A stretch of 64,000 nt of DNA from an uncultured Chlorobiaceae bacterium (GTDB lineage Bacteria; Bacteroidota; Chlorobiia; Chlorobiales; Chlorobiaceae): assembly GCA_903994365.1 (NCBI GenBank), contig CAJEXL010000009.1, positions 1 to 64,000 of the forward strand. Direction: 5' to 3'. Position numbers and translations under genes: made by a program. Positions 18,501 through 28,024 of this stretch are shown here, one piece after another (the first letter of the stretch is position 1; each line of letters starts with the position of its first letter). The notes beneath the pieces were generated by a model. That model was given only the letters and a program-made list of their open reading frames with translations, did not search any database and was not told where the DNA came from.

Positions 18501-20112
18501 TGAGATCAGTTGTGAGATCTTTTGAATCAAAAATGGTAGAAAGGTTGAGTTTTGCTGTTTTGCCGGAAGCCCGGTAGCGGGGTAATTCATTCTCCCAGTC
18601 TATCTCGGAGTCAAGTGTGAAGCTTGTCTGGTTGTTTTTCAGAAAGAGAGCACTTTTCAGGAGTTTGTTGCTATATACCGCAGATAGAGTGCCTTCCTGA
18701 AACGGCTGATTATGCCAGAAAGAATCTGTAAGCTTCATGTCCAATTTTAATTGGCTCAACTCATTGTTACTTGCACTCGCCTCAAAACTGCCGGAAGCGC
18801 TGACAAGACTTTTTTTGTTGCCAGCATCAATAAATGTGTGAGGTTTTACATTTTTTAGTTCGATTGTACCATTACTGTCGAATTGTCCCGCATCTTTCCT
18901 CATGGCCTCTCCACTCAGTGAGAGATCTCCAACAGCAGAGAGTATGGTTACATCTGTTTTAACAGCATTCAGTGTTCCCTTTGCTGTGCCCAAAAATGTG
19001 ATGGCTCCTGTTTTTCTGGCAAACTCTTTTTGTGTTTCCTCTTTCAGGTATGATTCAAGAAAAGGAACGGTGATTTTTGAACTGTCGCATTTCAGATCAT
19101 AAGCAAAGGCGTTGCTGCTTTGCGGGTTAAGCAACTCTCCTTTTATCGCTATTTTATTTCCGGAATGTGTCAGCAGCGCATCAATAATTTCAATAGTCTC
19201 CATCTTGCCCCTGACATTACCCTTAAGGGTGTAGCGCCCAGAGGGTATTTTAAGTATGGGGTAGAAACGCTTCAAGTCGTTGGTATCAAGGGAGATCTCC
19301 TGAATGTTCACAAATGAATTACTGTGGCTGAGCTCTTTTTGTCGTTCGCGAGAAAATATATTGAAGTGGTCAAGCGTGGCCGAGAGTGCTGCGTGGCTTT
19401 TATCGCTTTTGACGTTAAGGGCGAGTACTTCTGATCGCGTTTCAGAAAAGAGAAATTGTCCTGAAGCCTCTTGTACTGAGATGTTGCGCTGAGGAATGTT
19501 GAGCTGCAACCTGGCAAGTTTTCCTTTAAAAAGTTTTTTCTTGAAGGTGAATTCTGATAGCTCAAGCTTGATATTTTTAATGCTGAATTGCACGCTATCC
19601 GGATGAGTGCTGTTCCCGGAGTATGAGATTGTACTGTTGTTGATCTGCATTGATTTGCAGAAAAAATGATCCAGTATTGTCTTCGTCGAATCGGGATCCC
19701 TGTGGGTAAAAATATGCTCCAGATTAAGCTTGCCGTTTTTCTGTTGAATAATTTTTGTATTGAGGGAATCTACTTTGAGCAGTGGCAAATACAAGGAGCT
19801 GACATCAGGCCGCAGAAGCGAAAGGATATTGAGTTTTACGGAGATGGAGCGAGCTTCGAGGGCCGGTTTTTTTTCGCCGATACCATAAATACGGGGGTGG
19901 ATCAGAAGAACATTGTTCGGAAACTTCAGGTGCAGCTCCTGCAATTCAATTCGACCAAAAAATTTCTCGCCAAAAAGCTTGATAATCTGATCTTTGGCAA
20001 GCAGGTCAAGCAGTCCGCTGTTCAGCACAATCATCACCGAAAGTGACAACAACAGAGTGACTGCCGAAACTACGGTGAGTAGTCTGAGTGTGTAGTGTTT
20101 AATCCGTTCCAC
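15574..20112 (-). CDS. tamB: TamB-type translocation and assembly protein (DUF490)
   Basis: A very long (1512-residue) AsmA/TamB-family protein. It has one N-terminal membrane anchor (about 9-31), a long run of beta-rich repeats expected to form a hydrophobic groove across the periplasm, and a C-terminal DUF490 domain (about 1180-1500, containing IDGKYKFSNSNF and GGTITWN). Relatives assist outer-membrane protein assembly or move phospholipid to the outer membrane. No TamA is adjacent; bamA at 50842 is a possible partner. Length is near the upper end for the family. It starts seven bases after rfaE2. Confidence 0.88.
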   Translation of the reverse strand: MERIKHYTLRLLTVVSAVTLLLSLSVMIVLNSGLLDLLAKDQIIKLFGEKFFGRIELQELHLKFPNNVLLIHPRIYGIGEKKPALEARSISVKLNILSLLRPDVSSLYLPLLKVDSLNTKIIQQKNGKLNLEHIFTHRDPDSTKTILDHFFCKSMQINNSTISYSGNSTHPDSVQFSIKNIKLELSEFTFKKKLFKGKLARLQLNIPQRNISVQEASGQFLFSETRSEVLALNVKSDKSHAALSATLDHFNIFSRERQKELSHSNSFVNIQEISLDTNDLKRFYPILKIPSGRYTLKGNVRGKMETIEIIDALLTHSGNKIAIKGELLNPQSSNAFAYDLKCDSSKITVPFLESYLKEETQKEFARKTGAITFLGTAKGTLNAVKTDVTILSAVGDLSLSGEAMRKDAGQFDSNGTIELKNVKPHTFIDAGNKKSLVSASGSFEASASNNELSQLKLDMKLTDSFWHNQPFQEGTLSAVYSNKLLKSALFLKNNQTSFTLDSEIDWENELPRYRASGKTAKLNLSTIFDSKDLTTDLNGVFRLQGSGFNPKMLNIAAFIQFSPSLINRFELTEQSIASFEIVQNATSSRAKISSNFIDVTAEGDYSFEELIYAGQFAGSGIMREIAAQNIWSTTIAAPLISENSLKRPFSIDYRIIVKDISPLVLLWPVQKVALQGRAEGRVVYKNGQCSINTLIDLSNLRAQNDFVLGNVSMEIGLECNNLGIPQASVSGKAESITVAGINAGNALFSAIYSPAHLEAAVDLALPAPAQNLTVKFTATKSNNNYELLFKQLSLKEASGIWRTADNSNVMVGKTSAKFNRFTITKGVQQAIFDGELSNSLPGNFLCTLNNFDINELNRFAPNASLEKISGSFNGSLKVSGEPGSKTSSFNITGENIRFDKLTIGDIRGSGVHNGNQLHFEIHSSGPLPETISEKSITAISAFDGNGTIPVVISYFPLQFNTTGQQPINASFRSDNLSARFIELLFPIFSSVEGVMPTTLQIQGSVSKPYISMISRLRHTKIKIEPTQVSYLLDGDVHATENGIELREITISDTMQGRGVINGVVTLEKLKPTALSLSARTEKLLLFDKKDNQDETSYGRITGTTSNIHVHGKLSAPVVEGEMRIDAADFSLYRSGANESAKYVGADKFIEIIPRYNKAVITQNSENDRTQTKPAEFYHSLIDILQIQQLKLSSAEPLKYTMVFDSNRGEQLETTINNLSLIVNKNNQQYRLFGSVNIIDGKYKFSNSNFDLQDGGTITWNNVDIRSGVMDNLYGSKYVNASNQQNGDRDQVNMLLAITGSLNNPQVTMGYYLNEQSQPYASVNMIGRYSSQIDPYAELNVISMLLAKQWYARPGSSGQLTNIAVSSAGFSAGTGILSSRISRVIQDIGGLESFNVNVGVNNSGTLSGLDLYFALSVPGTRGKVRFIGTGSSPDLGGAALSDYYGTAQKLEYRITPKVYFEASRSFGQNGISTYSSNLQKPSETLGISLSYKERFHSWEEFWKRFIPSSDKKR

Positions 20113-20118
20113 CGCTGA

Positions 20119-20604
20119 TTATGAGTAACGCTGAAGAATTTTATCAATAATACCACTTGTTGAACGCCCTTCAAGCAACGGTAATGTCAATACTTTTCCG
20201 CCATTCGCAAGGATTGTTCCTGCTCCGGCAATATGCTCGATATCCCAGTCAGCTCCCTTGACAAGAATGTCAGGTAACAGGATGCTGATCAACTCTTCGG
20301 GAGTCTCTTCATCAAAGAGCGTTACAGCATCGATCATACGGAGAGCAGAGAGTACAAAAGCTCTGTCTGCTTCAGCGCAAACTGGTCTCTTCGGGCCTTT
20401 TAAACGACGAACTGAAGCGTCGCTGTTCAACCCGATCAAAAGAACATCTCCAAGCTTTCTTGCTTCTGTCAGATATTCAACATGACCAGCATGAAGTATA
20501 TCAAAACAGCCATTCGAAAAGACAACTTTTTTTCCGGAAGCTTGCCATGCGCGAACTTTTTCGAGAGCTTCGTCTCGGGTTATCAGCTTGTTGGAGGCGG
20601 TCAT
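20119..20604 (-). CDS. rfaE2: ADP-heptose synthase, adenylyltransferase part (RfaE2/HldE C-terminal type)
   Basis: A 161-residue nucleotidyltransferase that should convert heptose 1-phosphate to ADP-heptose for the LPS inner core. The FSNGCFDILHAGH motif (29-41) contains the HxGH site. It is followed by GLNSDASVRRLKGPKRP and a C-terminal EGRSTSGII. It corresponds only to the C-terminal domain of E. coli HldE; the kinase domain is absent and must be a separate gene outside the window. First gene of the run that continues into tamB, divergent from the acyltransferase at 20693. Confidence 0.9.
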   Translation of the reverse strand: MTASNKLITRDEALEKVRAWQASGKKVVFSNGCFDILHAGHVEYLTEARKLGDVLLIGLNSDASVRRLKGPKRPVCAEADRAFVLSALRMIDAVTLFDEETPEELISILLPDILVKGADWDIEHIAGAGTILANGGKVLTLPLLEGRSTSGIIDKILQRYS

Positions 20605-20692
20605 ATTGTTACAAAAAAGATAAATTTCCTGATATTGTCCCTCAATTTAGTGTATACTCTTCGATTGTCCTCATGATAAACGACAGGCTCTT

Positions 20693-21595
20693 ATGACGCG
20701 CAGGCGGGTGAGAAATGAGAAGTTTCTGCAAAAGGTTATCTATAACCTTATCATGACGCTTGGCGTTTTGGTCAGAAGCGTCAGTCGCGAAAAATCTACA
20801 GTCATCGCCCGTTTTTTTGGAGATGTTGGTTATGATCTCCTAAAGGTAAGAAGGAAACTTGTTACTCAGAACCTTGTGCTCACTTTTCCTGAAAAAAGCC
20901 TCTCGGAAATCGATACTATTGCTCGTCAGGTTTACCGCAACCAGGCTGAGAATGTGATTGAAATGCTTCGTCTGCCCATGATAAAAACTGCGGCAGATGC
21001 TTCGCTGTTGCTGGATATTGATGCCAGTGAGCTTCTTGCAAAAACGATCGGTCAAAAAAAGGGGGGAGTACTTCTTTCTGCACATTTTGGTAACTGGGAG
21101 CTGTTTGGGCTCTGTGCTGGCTTACTGGTTACTCCTGCAACCATTGTTGTAAAAAGATTGAAAAATAATGAAATAGACCAGCAGATCAACACATGGAGAA
21201 CCATGCATGGGAACAGGATTATCTATAAAGGGAAGGCTCTTCGCGAGGGTATGAGAGCGCTTGGAAAGGGCGGGATATTAACTGTCCTTGGTGATCAATC
21301 TGACCCGGGAGGCTCTTTTTATACTGAATTTCTTGGCCGTCGAACCTCAGTGTTTCTTGGCCCTGCTTATCTTGCTCTTAAAGCGGGAGTTCCGCTTTTC
21401 GTTGGTATGTGTCGCCGAATTGGTGATGGCCGTTACATTGTTGAGTGTGAAGAGATTGACATGAGTGGTCTTGGAACAGCCAAAACGGATGCCGAAGAGC
21501 TTGCCCGCCGCTATACCAAAGTACTTGAGCGCTTTATTTATCAGTATCCTGAAGAGTGGTTCTGGTTGCACAACAGGTGGAAGCGTAACGGATGA
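20693..21595 (+). CDS. Lipid A / lysophospholipid acyltransferase (LpxL/HtrB family)
   Basis: A 300-residue member of the LpxL/LpxM acyltransferase family, which adds secondary acyl chains to lipid A precursors at the inner membrane. The catalytic HX4E motif is H131-F-G-N-W-E136, followed by the VLGDQSDPGG motif. A hydrophobic N-terminal segment (about 15-30) may anchor it. Substrate and position specificity cannot be read from sequence. It is divergent from rfaE2, another LPS gene. Confidence 0.85.
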   Translation: MTRRRVRNEKFLQKVIYNLIMTLGVLVRSVSREKSTVIARFFGDVGYDLLKVRRKLVTQNLVLTFPEKSLSEIDTIARQVYRNQAENVIEMLRLPMIKTAADASLLLDIDASELLAKTIGQKKGGVLLSAHFGNWELFGLCAGLLVTPATIVVKRLKNNEIDQQINTWRTMHGNRIIYKGKALREGMRALGKGGILTVLGDQSDPGGSFYTEFLGRRTSVFLGPAYLALKAGVPLFVGMCRRIGDGRYIVECEEIDMSGLGTAKTDAEELARRYTKVLERFIYQYPEEWFWLHNRWKRNG

Positions 21596-21929
21596 GTGAG
21601 TTAAACCTGAAAATTTCGTCACTAAATAAACTGACTATACGAGGCTATTGATGATGAATTGGTTTCATGGTCGGTAAAAATGTTTCAATAAAGCGTGCCA
21701 ACGCCCGTTTTGTGTCGGACAGGCAGGGCACACTCGATTCCATCAGAGAAAAACTATTCATACATCAAAAACCTTTTCGTTGATTATCTTTAACCTCTGC
21801 CGCGAAATGGTAAAGAATAATATTGCTGGTTAATGTCGTAAAACGGTTATTAGTGTCGCCTTGATAACTTATTGCAAAAGATCATACGGCTATTTGACGC
21901 ATGATTTGCGGCATAAAAATTTCTGATAT
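21596..21929. other. 334-base gap without a firm gene
   Basis: No RNA gene or strong hairpin is visible. A 38-codon frame (21667-21783, ATG to TGA, basic, beginning MVGKNVSIKRANAR) is present but has no ribosome site and no recognisable family. It is best treated as non-coding. The gap presumably holds the promoter for the redoxin gene at 21930. Confidence 0.4.
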
Positions 21930-22193
21930 ATGGGGTTAGATAAAAATAAAGGCATCTCTTGTCACAAGGTAACGATCTACGGAAAAAAGGAGTGCTGTTT
22001 GTGTGACCAAGCCATGGATCTGCTTGAAAAAGTTAATGCTTTGGTGCCATTCGAGCTTGAAAAAATAGATATTTCCGATAACCCTGAATTGCTGGCTCAG
22101 TTCGGCCTTAAAATTCCGGTTATTCTTGTTGATGGTCTTCAGGCATTCAAATATCGGATAAACGAAACCCGCCTCAGGGCATTGTTGAGCTGA
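21930..22193 (+). CDS. Glutaredoxin-like thioredoxin-fold protein
   Basis: An 87-residue small redoxin resembling the glutaredoxin-like DUF836 family. After a first strand (KVTIYGKKEC) it has a C-x-x-C site in CCLCDQA (about 22-28), then a cis-proline strand KIPVILVDG. This is enough for a thiol-disulfide exchange protein in the cytoplasm. The substrate is unknown. Its stop overlaps the start of the next small membrane protein by one base. Confidence 0.75.
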   Translation: MGLDKNKGISCHKVTIYGKKECCLCDQAMDLLEKVNALVPFELEKIDISDNPELLAQFGLKIPVILVDGLQAFKYRINETRLRALLS

Positions 22194-22426
22194 TGCTGAA
22201 ATTTATTCTTTTTGCTCTTGTCCTTTTTCTGGGCATTCGTCTTGCGATTCGCTTGGTTGTACGTCTCTTGCGGGGTGGGATTTTTTTGATTAACAGGCGG
22301 GGGGCTAATAATAGGGACAGATCATCAGACGCTCATTCGGCAGGAGATCATCTTGATGAAGCAGACTATGAGGTTATAGAAAGCCACCTTAACGACAATA
22401 AAGATAATGGGCGTAGTGCCATGTAA
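22193..22426 (+). CDS. Small single-pass membrane protein, unknown function
   Basis: A 77-residue protein with one hydrophobic segment (about 3-21), a basic patch (RLVVRLLRGG, then RR) placing the C-terminus in the cytoplasm, and an acidic polar tail ending DNKDNGRSAM. I do not recognise a family. It is coupled to the redoxin gene by a one-base overlap and precedes the leader region of the rimP-nusA operon. Confidence 0.6.
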   Translation: MLKFILFALVLFLGIRLAIRLVVRLLRGGIFLINRRGANNRDRSSDAHSAGDHLDEADYEVIESHLNDNKDNGRSAM

Positions 22427-22438
22427 GGTTTTTTGCTG

Positions 22439-22468
22439 TTGACAGGTTTTTTATTACATTGCGATGCT
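22439..22468 (+). promoter_or_regulatory. Possible promoter of the rimP-nusA-infB operon
   Basis: A perfect -35 hexamer TTGACA (22439-22444) is followed at 18 bases by GATGCT (22463-22468), a weak -10 (three matches to TATAAT). Transcription would begin near 22475, upstream of the terminator-like hairpin at 22500. Confidence 0.35.
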
Positions 22469-22499
22469 TGATTTGGGACGTGTGAAGTTATCTTATCTG

Positions 22500-22527
22500 A
22501 AGTGGGGGTTCCCCACTTTTTTGTTTT
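22500..22527 (+). terminator. Intrinsic terminator or leader attenuator upstream of rimP-nusA
   Basis: AAGTGGGG (22500-22507) pairs perfectly with CCCCACTT (22511-22518) around a three-base loop. Together with the T's that close the right arm, this gives TTTTTT followed by G and TTTT. This is a textbook rho-independent terminator. It ends 26 bases before rimP and lies downstream of the candidate -35 at 22439. It either ends the upstream redoxin transcript or attenuates the rimP-nusA-infB operon. Confidence 0.75.
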
Positions 22528-22552
22528 CTGTAAAAGTTAGTATGAGGTGTCC

Positions 22553-23074
22553 ATGCAAGAGCGCATCAGCAATTGTGTTCTCCAGATTATTGCAGAATCT
22601 GCCGGAACGCGGGGCGAAGGGGCCTATCTTATTGCTGTTAAAGTAACGGGTAAGGGGAGTGGCCGGAAGATAGAGGTACTCATGGATTCTGATATTGGTA
22701 TTCGTATCCATCAGTGCGCATGGTTCAGTAGAAGGATCAGGGAGAAAATTGAGGGTGATGATGAACTTTTGGAGCTGTTCGGTGAAAATTTTGATGTGAT
22801 GGTCTCCTCCCCCGGTCTTGGCGAGCCAATCCTCCTTCCACGCCAGTACATCAGGCATATCGGAAAGCTTTTGAGCGCCAAGTATATTGATATGGATGGA
22901 GTGCAGGCTGAGCTGCGTGGCCACCTTCAGGATGTTTCACTGTTGGAAGATGGCAGATCATGGATTATCATCATGCCGGAAAAAAACAAGAAAAAAGTCT
23001 CTCAGCCGACACCGGAAAGTGTGACACTTTACCTTGATCAGGTTATTTGTGCGGTGCCAGAAGCGGAATTATAG
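22553..23074 (+). CDS. rimP: Ribosome maturation factor RimP
   Basis: A 173-residue RimP, needed for 30S subunit assembly. The N-terminal domain has the GAYLIAVKV strand, and the diagnostic SSPGLGEPILLPRQY motif (residues about 85-99; related proteins have V-S-S-P-G-x-x-x-P-L) is clear. The ATG at 22553, five bases after a GAGGT ribosome site, is chosen over the GTG two codons earlier. First gene of the long operon, directly upstream of nusA as in most bacteria. Confidence 0.9.
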   Translation: MQERISNCVLQIIAESAGTRGEGAYLIAVKVTGKGSGRKIEVLMDSDIGIRIHQCAWFSRRIREKIEGDDELLELFGENFDVMVSSPGLGEPILLPRQYIRHIGKLLSAKYIDMDGVQAELRGHLQDVSLLEDGRSWIIIMPEKNKKKVSQPTPESVTLYLDQVICAVPEAEL

Positions 23075-23133
23075 CATTTTTTTACGGAAGGGCAGGGATT
23101 TTCTTTTATTAAATGCACAATCTATAGAGTGAG

Positions 23134-24678
23134 ATGGTCAGAAAGAAGATAAAGGACGAGGCGCAGGACAGAAGATTGTTGATTGCCGGAGCTTTTGGTG
23201 AAATTGAGCAGTCAAGGATTTTTCTGGACAAACGCACCGAAGTTGCGGCTGTGAAAATGGATATTGCTGATCTTCTCAAGGATATTATCCAGAAGCAGCT
23301 TCGAAAAGATTATGACCCTGAAGTTGAGTCCAACATTTTTATCAACCCCGAGCGGGGCGATTTTGAGGTTTACATTCTGAAAAAGATTGTTGATGAGGTA
23401 GATATAGAGAGTATTGAGATTTCCCTTAATGAGGTAAGAAAAATCGACGATTCCCTTGAAGTTGGGGACTTTTATGAAGAGGGGCCAATCAGGCTTGAGG
23501 ACTATCTGAGTCGTAAATCAATTCAGATTATCAAGCAGTCCGTGCAGAAAAAGGTCAGGGATCTTGAGCGCATGGTTGTATATGAAGAGTGTCTTGAAAA
23601 GGTTGGCGAAATTGTTGCCGGCGAAGTCTACCAGATTCGTGCAAATGAGGTTATTTTTACCTACAATACCTCCAAGGATCATCGTGTTGAGCTTGTGTTG
23701 CCGAAGTCAGAAATGATGAAAAAAGATAATCCCCGTCGTACTCCAAGGATGAAACTCTATGTCAAGCGTATTGAGCGCGAGAAGGCAAAAGTGCGACTTG
23801 ATGACGGAAGTATGGTAGAGCGGGAAAAGGCGGACGGAGGAATGAAGGTCATTGTATCAAGAGTTGATGACAGGTTTCTGTACAAGTTGTTTGAGCATGA
23901 GGTGCCAGAAATTCTTGATGGTTTGATTGTTATCAAGGCCATTGCAAGAGTGCCTGGTGAACGAGCCAAGGTTGCAGTTGAGTCAACCAGCGCAAGGATT
24001 GATCCTGTCGGGGCTACGGTTGGTTATCGCGGCAAGCGCATTCAGAGCATTGTCAAAGAGCTGAACAACGAGAATATTGACGTTATTTACTATGCTGATG
24101 AGCCGCAAATTTATATCTCCAGGGCAATGCAGCCAGCGAAGATTGATCCGCTCACGATTCATGCGGATATGAAGACTCGCAAAGCGAGAGTTATGCTCAA
24201 GCCCGATCAGATCAAATATGCCATTGGAAAGAATGGAAACAATATCCACCTGGCGGAAAAACTGACTGGTTATGAGATTGATGTGTATCGGGATGTCATC
24301 GACAAATCGACCGAAGATCCTACGGACATTGATATTATTGAGTTCCGTGAAGAGTTTGGCGATGATATGATTTATCAGCTTCTTGACGGTGGCCTTGATA
24401 CTGCCAAAAAAGTTTTAAAAGCTGGAGTTGATCAGATTGAACTCTCTCTTTTGGGATCACCTAAAACAGAAGAGCAGACGGTATTTGGTAAAAGTTACAA
24501 GAGTAGCGTCAAACCAAGAGAACGAAAAGTGACCGATGATGAAAAACGTTATTGGAAAAAGATTGCTGAAAATATTTATAAAACCGTGAAGGAACAGTTT
24601 ACCGATGCGGATATAGAGGCTCTTTTTGATGACGATATCTATCCGGAATCCAATGAATCGATGATTGACAACTCATGA
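23134..24678 (+). CDS. nusA: Transcription termination/antitermination factor NusA
   Basis: A 514-residue NusA. The N-terminal RNA-polymerase-binding domain is about 25-150. An S1 domain begins near 158 (GEIVAGEVYQ), and two KH domains follow (about 275-320 with GYRGKRIQSIV, and about 345-385 with AIGKNGNNIHLAEKL). The acidic repeats of E. coli NusA are absent; the C-terminus is a short acidic tail. About 25 residues precede the usual start. It probably modulates termination, possibly including the leader hairpin upstream of its own operon. Confidence 0.95.
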   Translation: MVRKKIKDEAQDRRLLIAGAFGEIEQSRIFLDKRTEVAAVKMDIADLLKDIIQKQLRKDYDPEVESNIFINPERGDFEVYILKKIVDEVDIESIEISLNEVRKIDDSLEVGDFYEEGPIRLEDYLSRKSIQIIKQSVQKKVRDLERMVVYEECLEKVGEIVAGEVYQIRANEVIFTYNTSKDHRVELVLPKSEMMKKDNPRRTPRMKLYVKRIEREKAKVRLDDGSMVEREKADGGMKVIVSRVDDRFLYKLFEHEVPEILDGLIVIKAIARVPGERAKVAVESTSARIDPVGATVGYRGKRIQSIVKELNNENIDVIYYADEPQIYISRAMQPAKIDPLTIHADMKTRKARVMLKPDQIKYAIGKNGNNIHLAEKLTGYEIDVYRDVIDKSTEDPTDIDIIEFREEFGDDMIYQLLDGGLDTAKKVLKAGVDQIELSLLGSPKTEEQTVFGKSYKSSVKPRERKVTDDEKRYWKKIAENIYKTVKEQFTDADIEALFDDDIYPESNESMIDNS

Positions 24679-24745
24679 ATGTTGTTATAGACAGTAAAAT
24701 TATGGCTGAAGTGGTAAAGAGTTTATAAATCCAGAGGAGGATGTA

Positions 24746-27625
24746 ATGGCCCTTGAGGACATGGAAAAGAGATATCGTATAAGTGATATAGCGAGAGAAC
24801 TGCAGGTGAGTCCGCAGGAAGTGTTACTTTTTGTCAAGCAGGAAGGTGTCAAGGTGGCATCGACATCCTCTATGGTAAGTGAAGAGATACACGGACTGAT
24901 ATTTGGGCATTTCAGCGTCGAGAAAAAGATGGTTGATGATACCAAAAAAATAAGGGCTGAGAAGGAGAAGCGGTTATCGAGGCTTGAAGAGCAGTCCAGG
25001 AAAACTTATGAAAAAGAGCAGCATTTGAGCGAAACTCTCACACCTCAGCCGCTTCATGTTGAACCTCCTGTTACGGTGATTCCTCCTGCTCCAGTACCAG
25101 TAACTCATGACATTCAGAATGAGGCTGCTGTGGCTGTTGTTATTCCGGAGATTTCGGAATTGCTCGCAGCTCCGGAAGTCCCTGTAGCTGAACTCTCTGT
25201 GCCAGTGATTTTGCCTATAGAGCTGAGGCTCGCCGATGCCATTCAGTTTATTGAAGCTGAAGCTGAAGCTAAACCTGAAGCTGAGCTGGCAACTGAGCCT
25301 GAGCCAACTGATGTTGTTGAGTCAATTCAGCGCATCGAATCCATTGAGATTCTACCGGCAACACAAGCAATTCCTGAAGTTCCAGAGCCTGAACTACAAA
25401 AAGAGGAGCCATCGGTCAATGAGCATCTTATCTCTTTTGATGCTCCGCAGATGATGGGAGGACTTACTGTTCTTGGCACTCTTGACATGCAGGCAGGCAG
25501 GAACAAGAAAAATCGTAAAAAGAATTTCAAGGAACAGGCTGATGCCCTGAAAGATGAGTTTGTGCCCAAGGTCGCAGCAGAGCTTCGTGAAGAGGAGAAA
25601 GTTGCTCTTGCAAAGAAACCTCTGAAAGCCGTCGTCGAAGTCAAGCCAAAAGTTGTTGTGGCTGACAGCTCTTCTATCAAAAAGAAAAAAGGAAAGAAGA
25701 AAAAGAAGATTGAGGTTGATGACAAGGTCATTGCTGCCAATATACAGAAAACGATCAGTGGTATTGACGACAGAAGCAGTACCGGGTCACGACAGAAATT
25801 CAGAAAACTGCGCAGAAACGAGCGCGAGCGCGAACATGAAGAGGACGAGGCTTTTCGTGAGTCACAGCGGATGATTGTTCGTGTTACCGAATATGCTTCG
25901 CCACATGAACTGGCAGAACTTATGGGTATTACGGCAAAGGATATTATCCAGAAGTGTTTTGCACTTGGTAAATTTGTTACCATCAATCAACGACTTGACA
26001 AGGAGTCGATTGAGCTTATAGCCCTTGAATTTGGCTTTGAGGCTGAGTTTATTTCAGAGATAGAGGCAACCGCCGTTATTGTTGAAGAGGATGCTGCGGA
26101 GGATTTGCAGACCCGTCCACCGGTGGTCACCATAATGGGGCATGTTGATCATGGAAAGACCTCTTTGCTTGATCATATTCGAAACAGTAAAGTTGTTGCC
26201 GGTGAATCTGGTGGTATTACCCAGCATATCGGTGCTTACGAAGTGACCGTGGATGGTGATCGCAAAATCACTTTTCTTGATACGCCTGGCCATGAAGCAT
26301 TTACAGCAATGCGGGCAAGGGGTGCGCAGGTGACTGATATTGTTATTCTTGTTGTTGCCGCTGATGACAGTGTAATGCCCCAGACGATAGAGGCGATTAA
26401 CCATGCCAAAGCGGCAGGTGTGCCGATTGTTGTTGCTCTCAATAAAATTGACAAGGTTGAAGCCAATCCAGAGAAGATCAAAACCCAGTTGTCAGAAGCA
26501 GGTGTGCTTGTTGAGGAGTGGGGCGGTGCCTATCAATGCCAGGAGATTTCTGCCAAAAAGGGTATTGGTATTGCCGAGCTTATGGAAAAGGTGTTGACCG
26601 AAGCTGAGATGCGTGAGCTGAAGGGCAACTATTCTCCAGATATCCAGGCGAGCGGTATTATTGTTGAGTCCGAGCTTGACAAAGGCAAGGGTGTTATCTC
26701 CACCGTTCTTGTGCAGCGCGGAATTCTCAAGGTTGGCGATCCATTCGTTGCTGGTAATACGATGGGCAAGGTTCGTGCTCTTATGGATGAGAGAGGCAAA
26801 AGAATTCTGTTTGCCAATCCGTCTCAGCCTGTCAGAGTGCTTGGTTTTGAGGAGCTTCCGCAATCCGGCGATGCCATGACGGTTATGGTAACCGACAGAG
26901 AGGCGCGCGATCTTGCACAGAAGAGGCAGGTGATCCGTCGTGAACATGATTTCCGCAGAAGTACTCGTGTCAAGCTCGACAGTATTGCCCGTCAGATCAA
27001 GGAAGGGCTGATGAAAGAGCTGAGCGTCATTATCAAGGCCGATACAGATGGTTCCATCCAGGCACTTGCAGATGGGCTTATGAAAATTCAGAACGAAGAG
27101 GTCAAGGTACAGATTATTCACCAGGGTGTCGGGCAGATTACAGAAACTGACGTGCTGCTTGCAGCGGCTTCGGATGCCATCATTATTGGTTTCAGAGTCA
27201 GGCCAAACGTCAATGCCAAAAAGCTGGCTGAGAAGGAAGATCTTGATGTTCGCTTCTACAGTGTTATTTACCATGTGCTGGAAGACGTTGAGAAGGCGCT
27301 CGAAGGGATGCTCTCTCCTGAACTTCATGAAGAGAGTCTTGGTTCACTTGAAATACGCCAGATATTCAAGGTACCAAAGATTGGTAATGTCGGTGGATGT
27401 TATGTGCTGGAGGGGAAAGTTTTCCGTGACTCCAAAGTTCGTCTTCTGCGTGATGGTGTACAGATTTATGAGGGGCAACTTGCTGCGCTCAGGCGTTTCA
27501 AGGACGATGTCAAAGAGGTGGATGCTGGCTATGAGTGCGGTATGAGCCTTAAAAATTATGATGATTTCAAGGTTGGCGACGTTGTGGAAGCCTACAAAAT
27601 TGTCGAAAAGAAAAGAAAACTTTAA
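24746..27625 (+). CDS. infB: Translation initiation factor IF-2
   Basis: A 959-residue IF-2, the GTPase that places initiator tRNA on the 30S subunit. An IF2_N-type domain is at the N-terminus (about 9-45). A long low-complexity region rich in Glu, Pro, Ala and Val (about 90-230) and then lysine-rich stretches (near 310-325) follow. A second IF2_N-like domain precedes the G domain, whose G1 is GHVDHGKTS near 464-472, with DTPGHEAF and NKID. Domains II to IV complete the protein. AGAGGAGG sits about 10 bases before the ATG. Confidence 0.96.
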   Translation: MALEDMEKRYRISDIARELQVSPQEVLLFVKQEGVKVASTSSMVSEEIHGLIFGHFSVEKKMVDDTKKIRAEKEKRLSRLEEQSRKTYEKEQHLSETLTPQPLHVEPPVTVIPPAPVPVTHDIQNEAAVAVVIPEISELLAAPEVPVAELSVPVILPIELRLADAIQFIEAEAEAKPEAELATEPEPTDVVESIQRIESIEILPATQAIPEVPEPELQKEEPSVNEHLISFDAPQMMGGLTVLGTLDMQAGRNKKNRKKNFKEQADALKDEFVPKVAAELREEEKVALAKKPLKAVVEVKPKVVVADSSSIKKKKGKKKKKIEVDDKVIAANIQKTISGIDDRSSTGSRQKFRKLRRNEREREHEEDEAFRESQRMIVRVTEYASPHELAELMGITAKDIIQKCFALGKFVTINQRLDKESIELIALEFGFEAEFISEIEATAVIVEEDAAEDLQTRPPVVTIMGHVDHGKTSLLDHIRNSKVVAGESGGITQHIGAYEVTVDGDRKITFLDTPGHEAFTAMRARGAQVTDIVILVVAADDSVMPQTIEAINHAKAAGVPIVVALNKIDKVEANPEKIKTQLSEAGVLVEEWGGAYQCQEISAKKGIGIAELMEKVLTEAEMRELKGNYSPDIQASGIIVESELDKGKGVISTVLVQRGILKVGDPFVAGNTMGKVRALMDERGKRILFANPSQPVRVLGFEELPQSGDAMTVMVTDREARDLAQKRQVIRREHDFRRSTRVKLDSIARQIKEGLMKELSVIIKADTDGSIQALADGLMKIQNEEVKVQIIHQGVGQITETDVLLAAASDAIIIGFRVRPNVNAKKLAEKEDLDVRFYSVIYHVLEDVEKALEGMLSPELHEESLGSLEIRQIFKVPKIGNVGGCYVLEGKVFRDSKVRLLRDGVQIYEGQLAALRRFKDDVKEVDAGYECGMSLKNYDDFKVGDVVEAYKIVEKKRKL

Positions 27626-27643
27626 ACAGTTTATTGTTGATAC

Positions 27644-28021
27644 ATGTCGATACGTACTGACCGGGTTGCATCGCTGCTGCAACATGAGCTTGGAGCAATT
27701 TTTCAGAAGGAGCTTCCCCGAAGCGGTCCGCTTGTTACCGTGGTCGATGTGAAGGTTACGCCTGATCTGAGCATTGCGAGGTTTTATCTCTCTATTATCG
27801 GCACGGATAAAGAGCGGGCAGCAGCGATGGCTGCCGTGAAGGAAAAAACCAAAAGTATCCGAAAGATTCTCTCCGTGAAAATCCGCCACCATTTCAGGCG
27901 TATTCCTGAGCTTGAATTCCATGAAGATCACCTTTATGAACGTGCCAACAGGATTGAGCAGCTTTTGAATGAGGTGAGAAAAGCGCCCGTTGCAGCAGAT
28001 GAACAGAGAGGCTTGTTGTAA
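27644..28021 (+). CDS. rbfA: Ribosome-binding factor A
   Basis: A 125-residue single KH-like-fold factor for late 16S rRNA maturation. The N-terminal pattern RVASLLQHELGAIFQ, then DLSIARFYLSI and the closing RRIPELEFHEDHLYERANRIEQLL are family features. Standard length and standard position between infB and truB. Confidence 0.93.
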   Translation: MSIRTDRVASLLQHELGAIFQKELPRSGPLVTVVDVKVTPDLSIARFYLSIIGTDKERAAAMAAVKEKTKSIRKILSVKIRHHFRRIPELEFHEDHLYERANRIEQLLNEVRKAPVAADEQRGLL

Positions 28022-28024
28022 ACA

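Noticed and set aside
21667-21783. 38-codon frame in the 21.6-21.9 kb gap
   Set aside because: No ribosome site, no family and short length; kept only as a note.
26492-27328. 278-codon minus-strand frame inside infB
   Set aside because: Antisense of a conserved GTPase; no start signal or recognisable domain.
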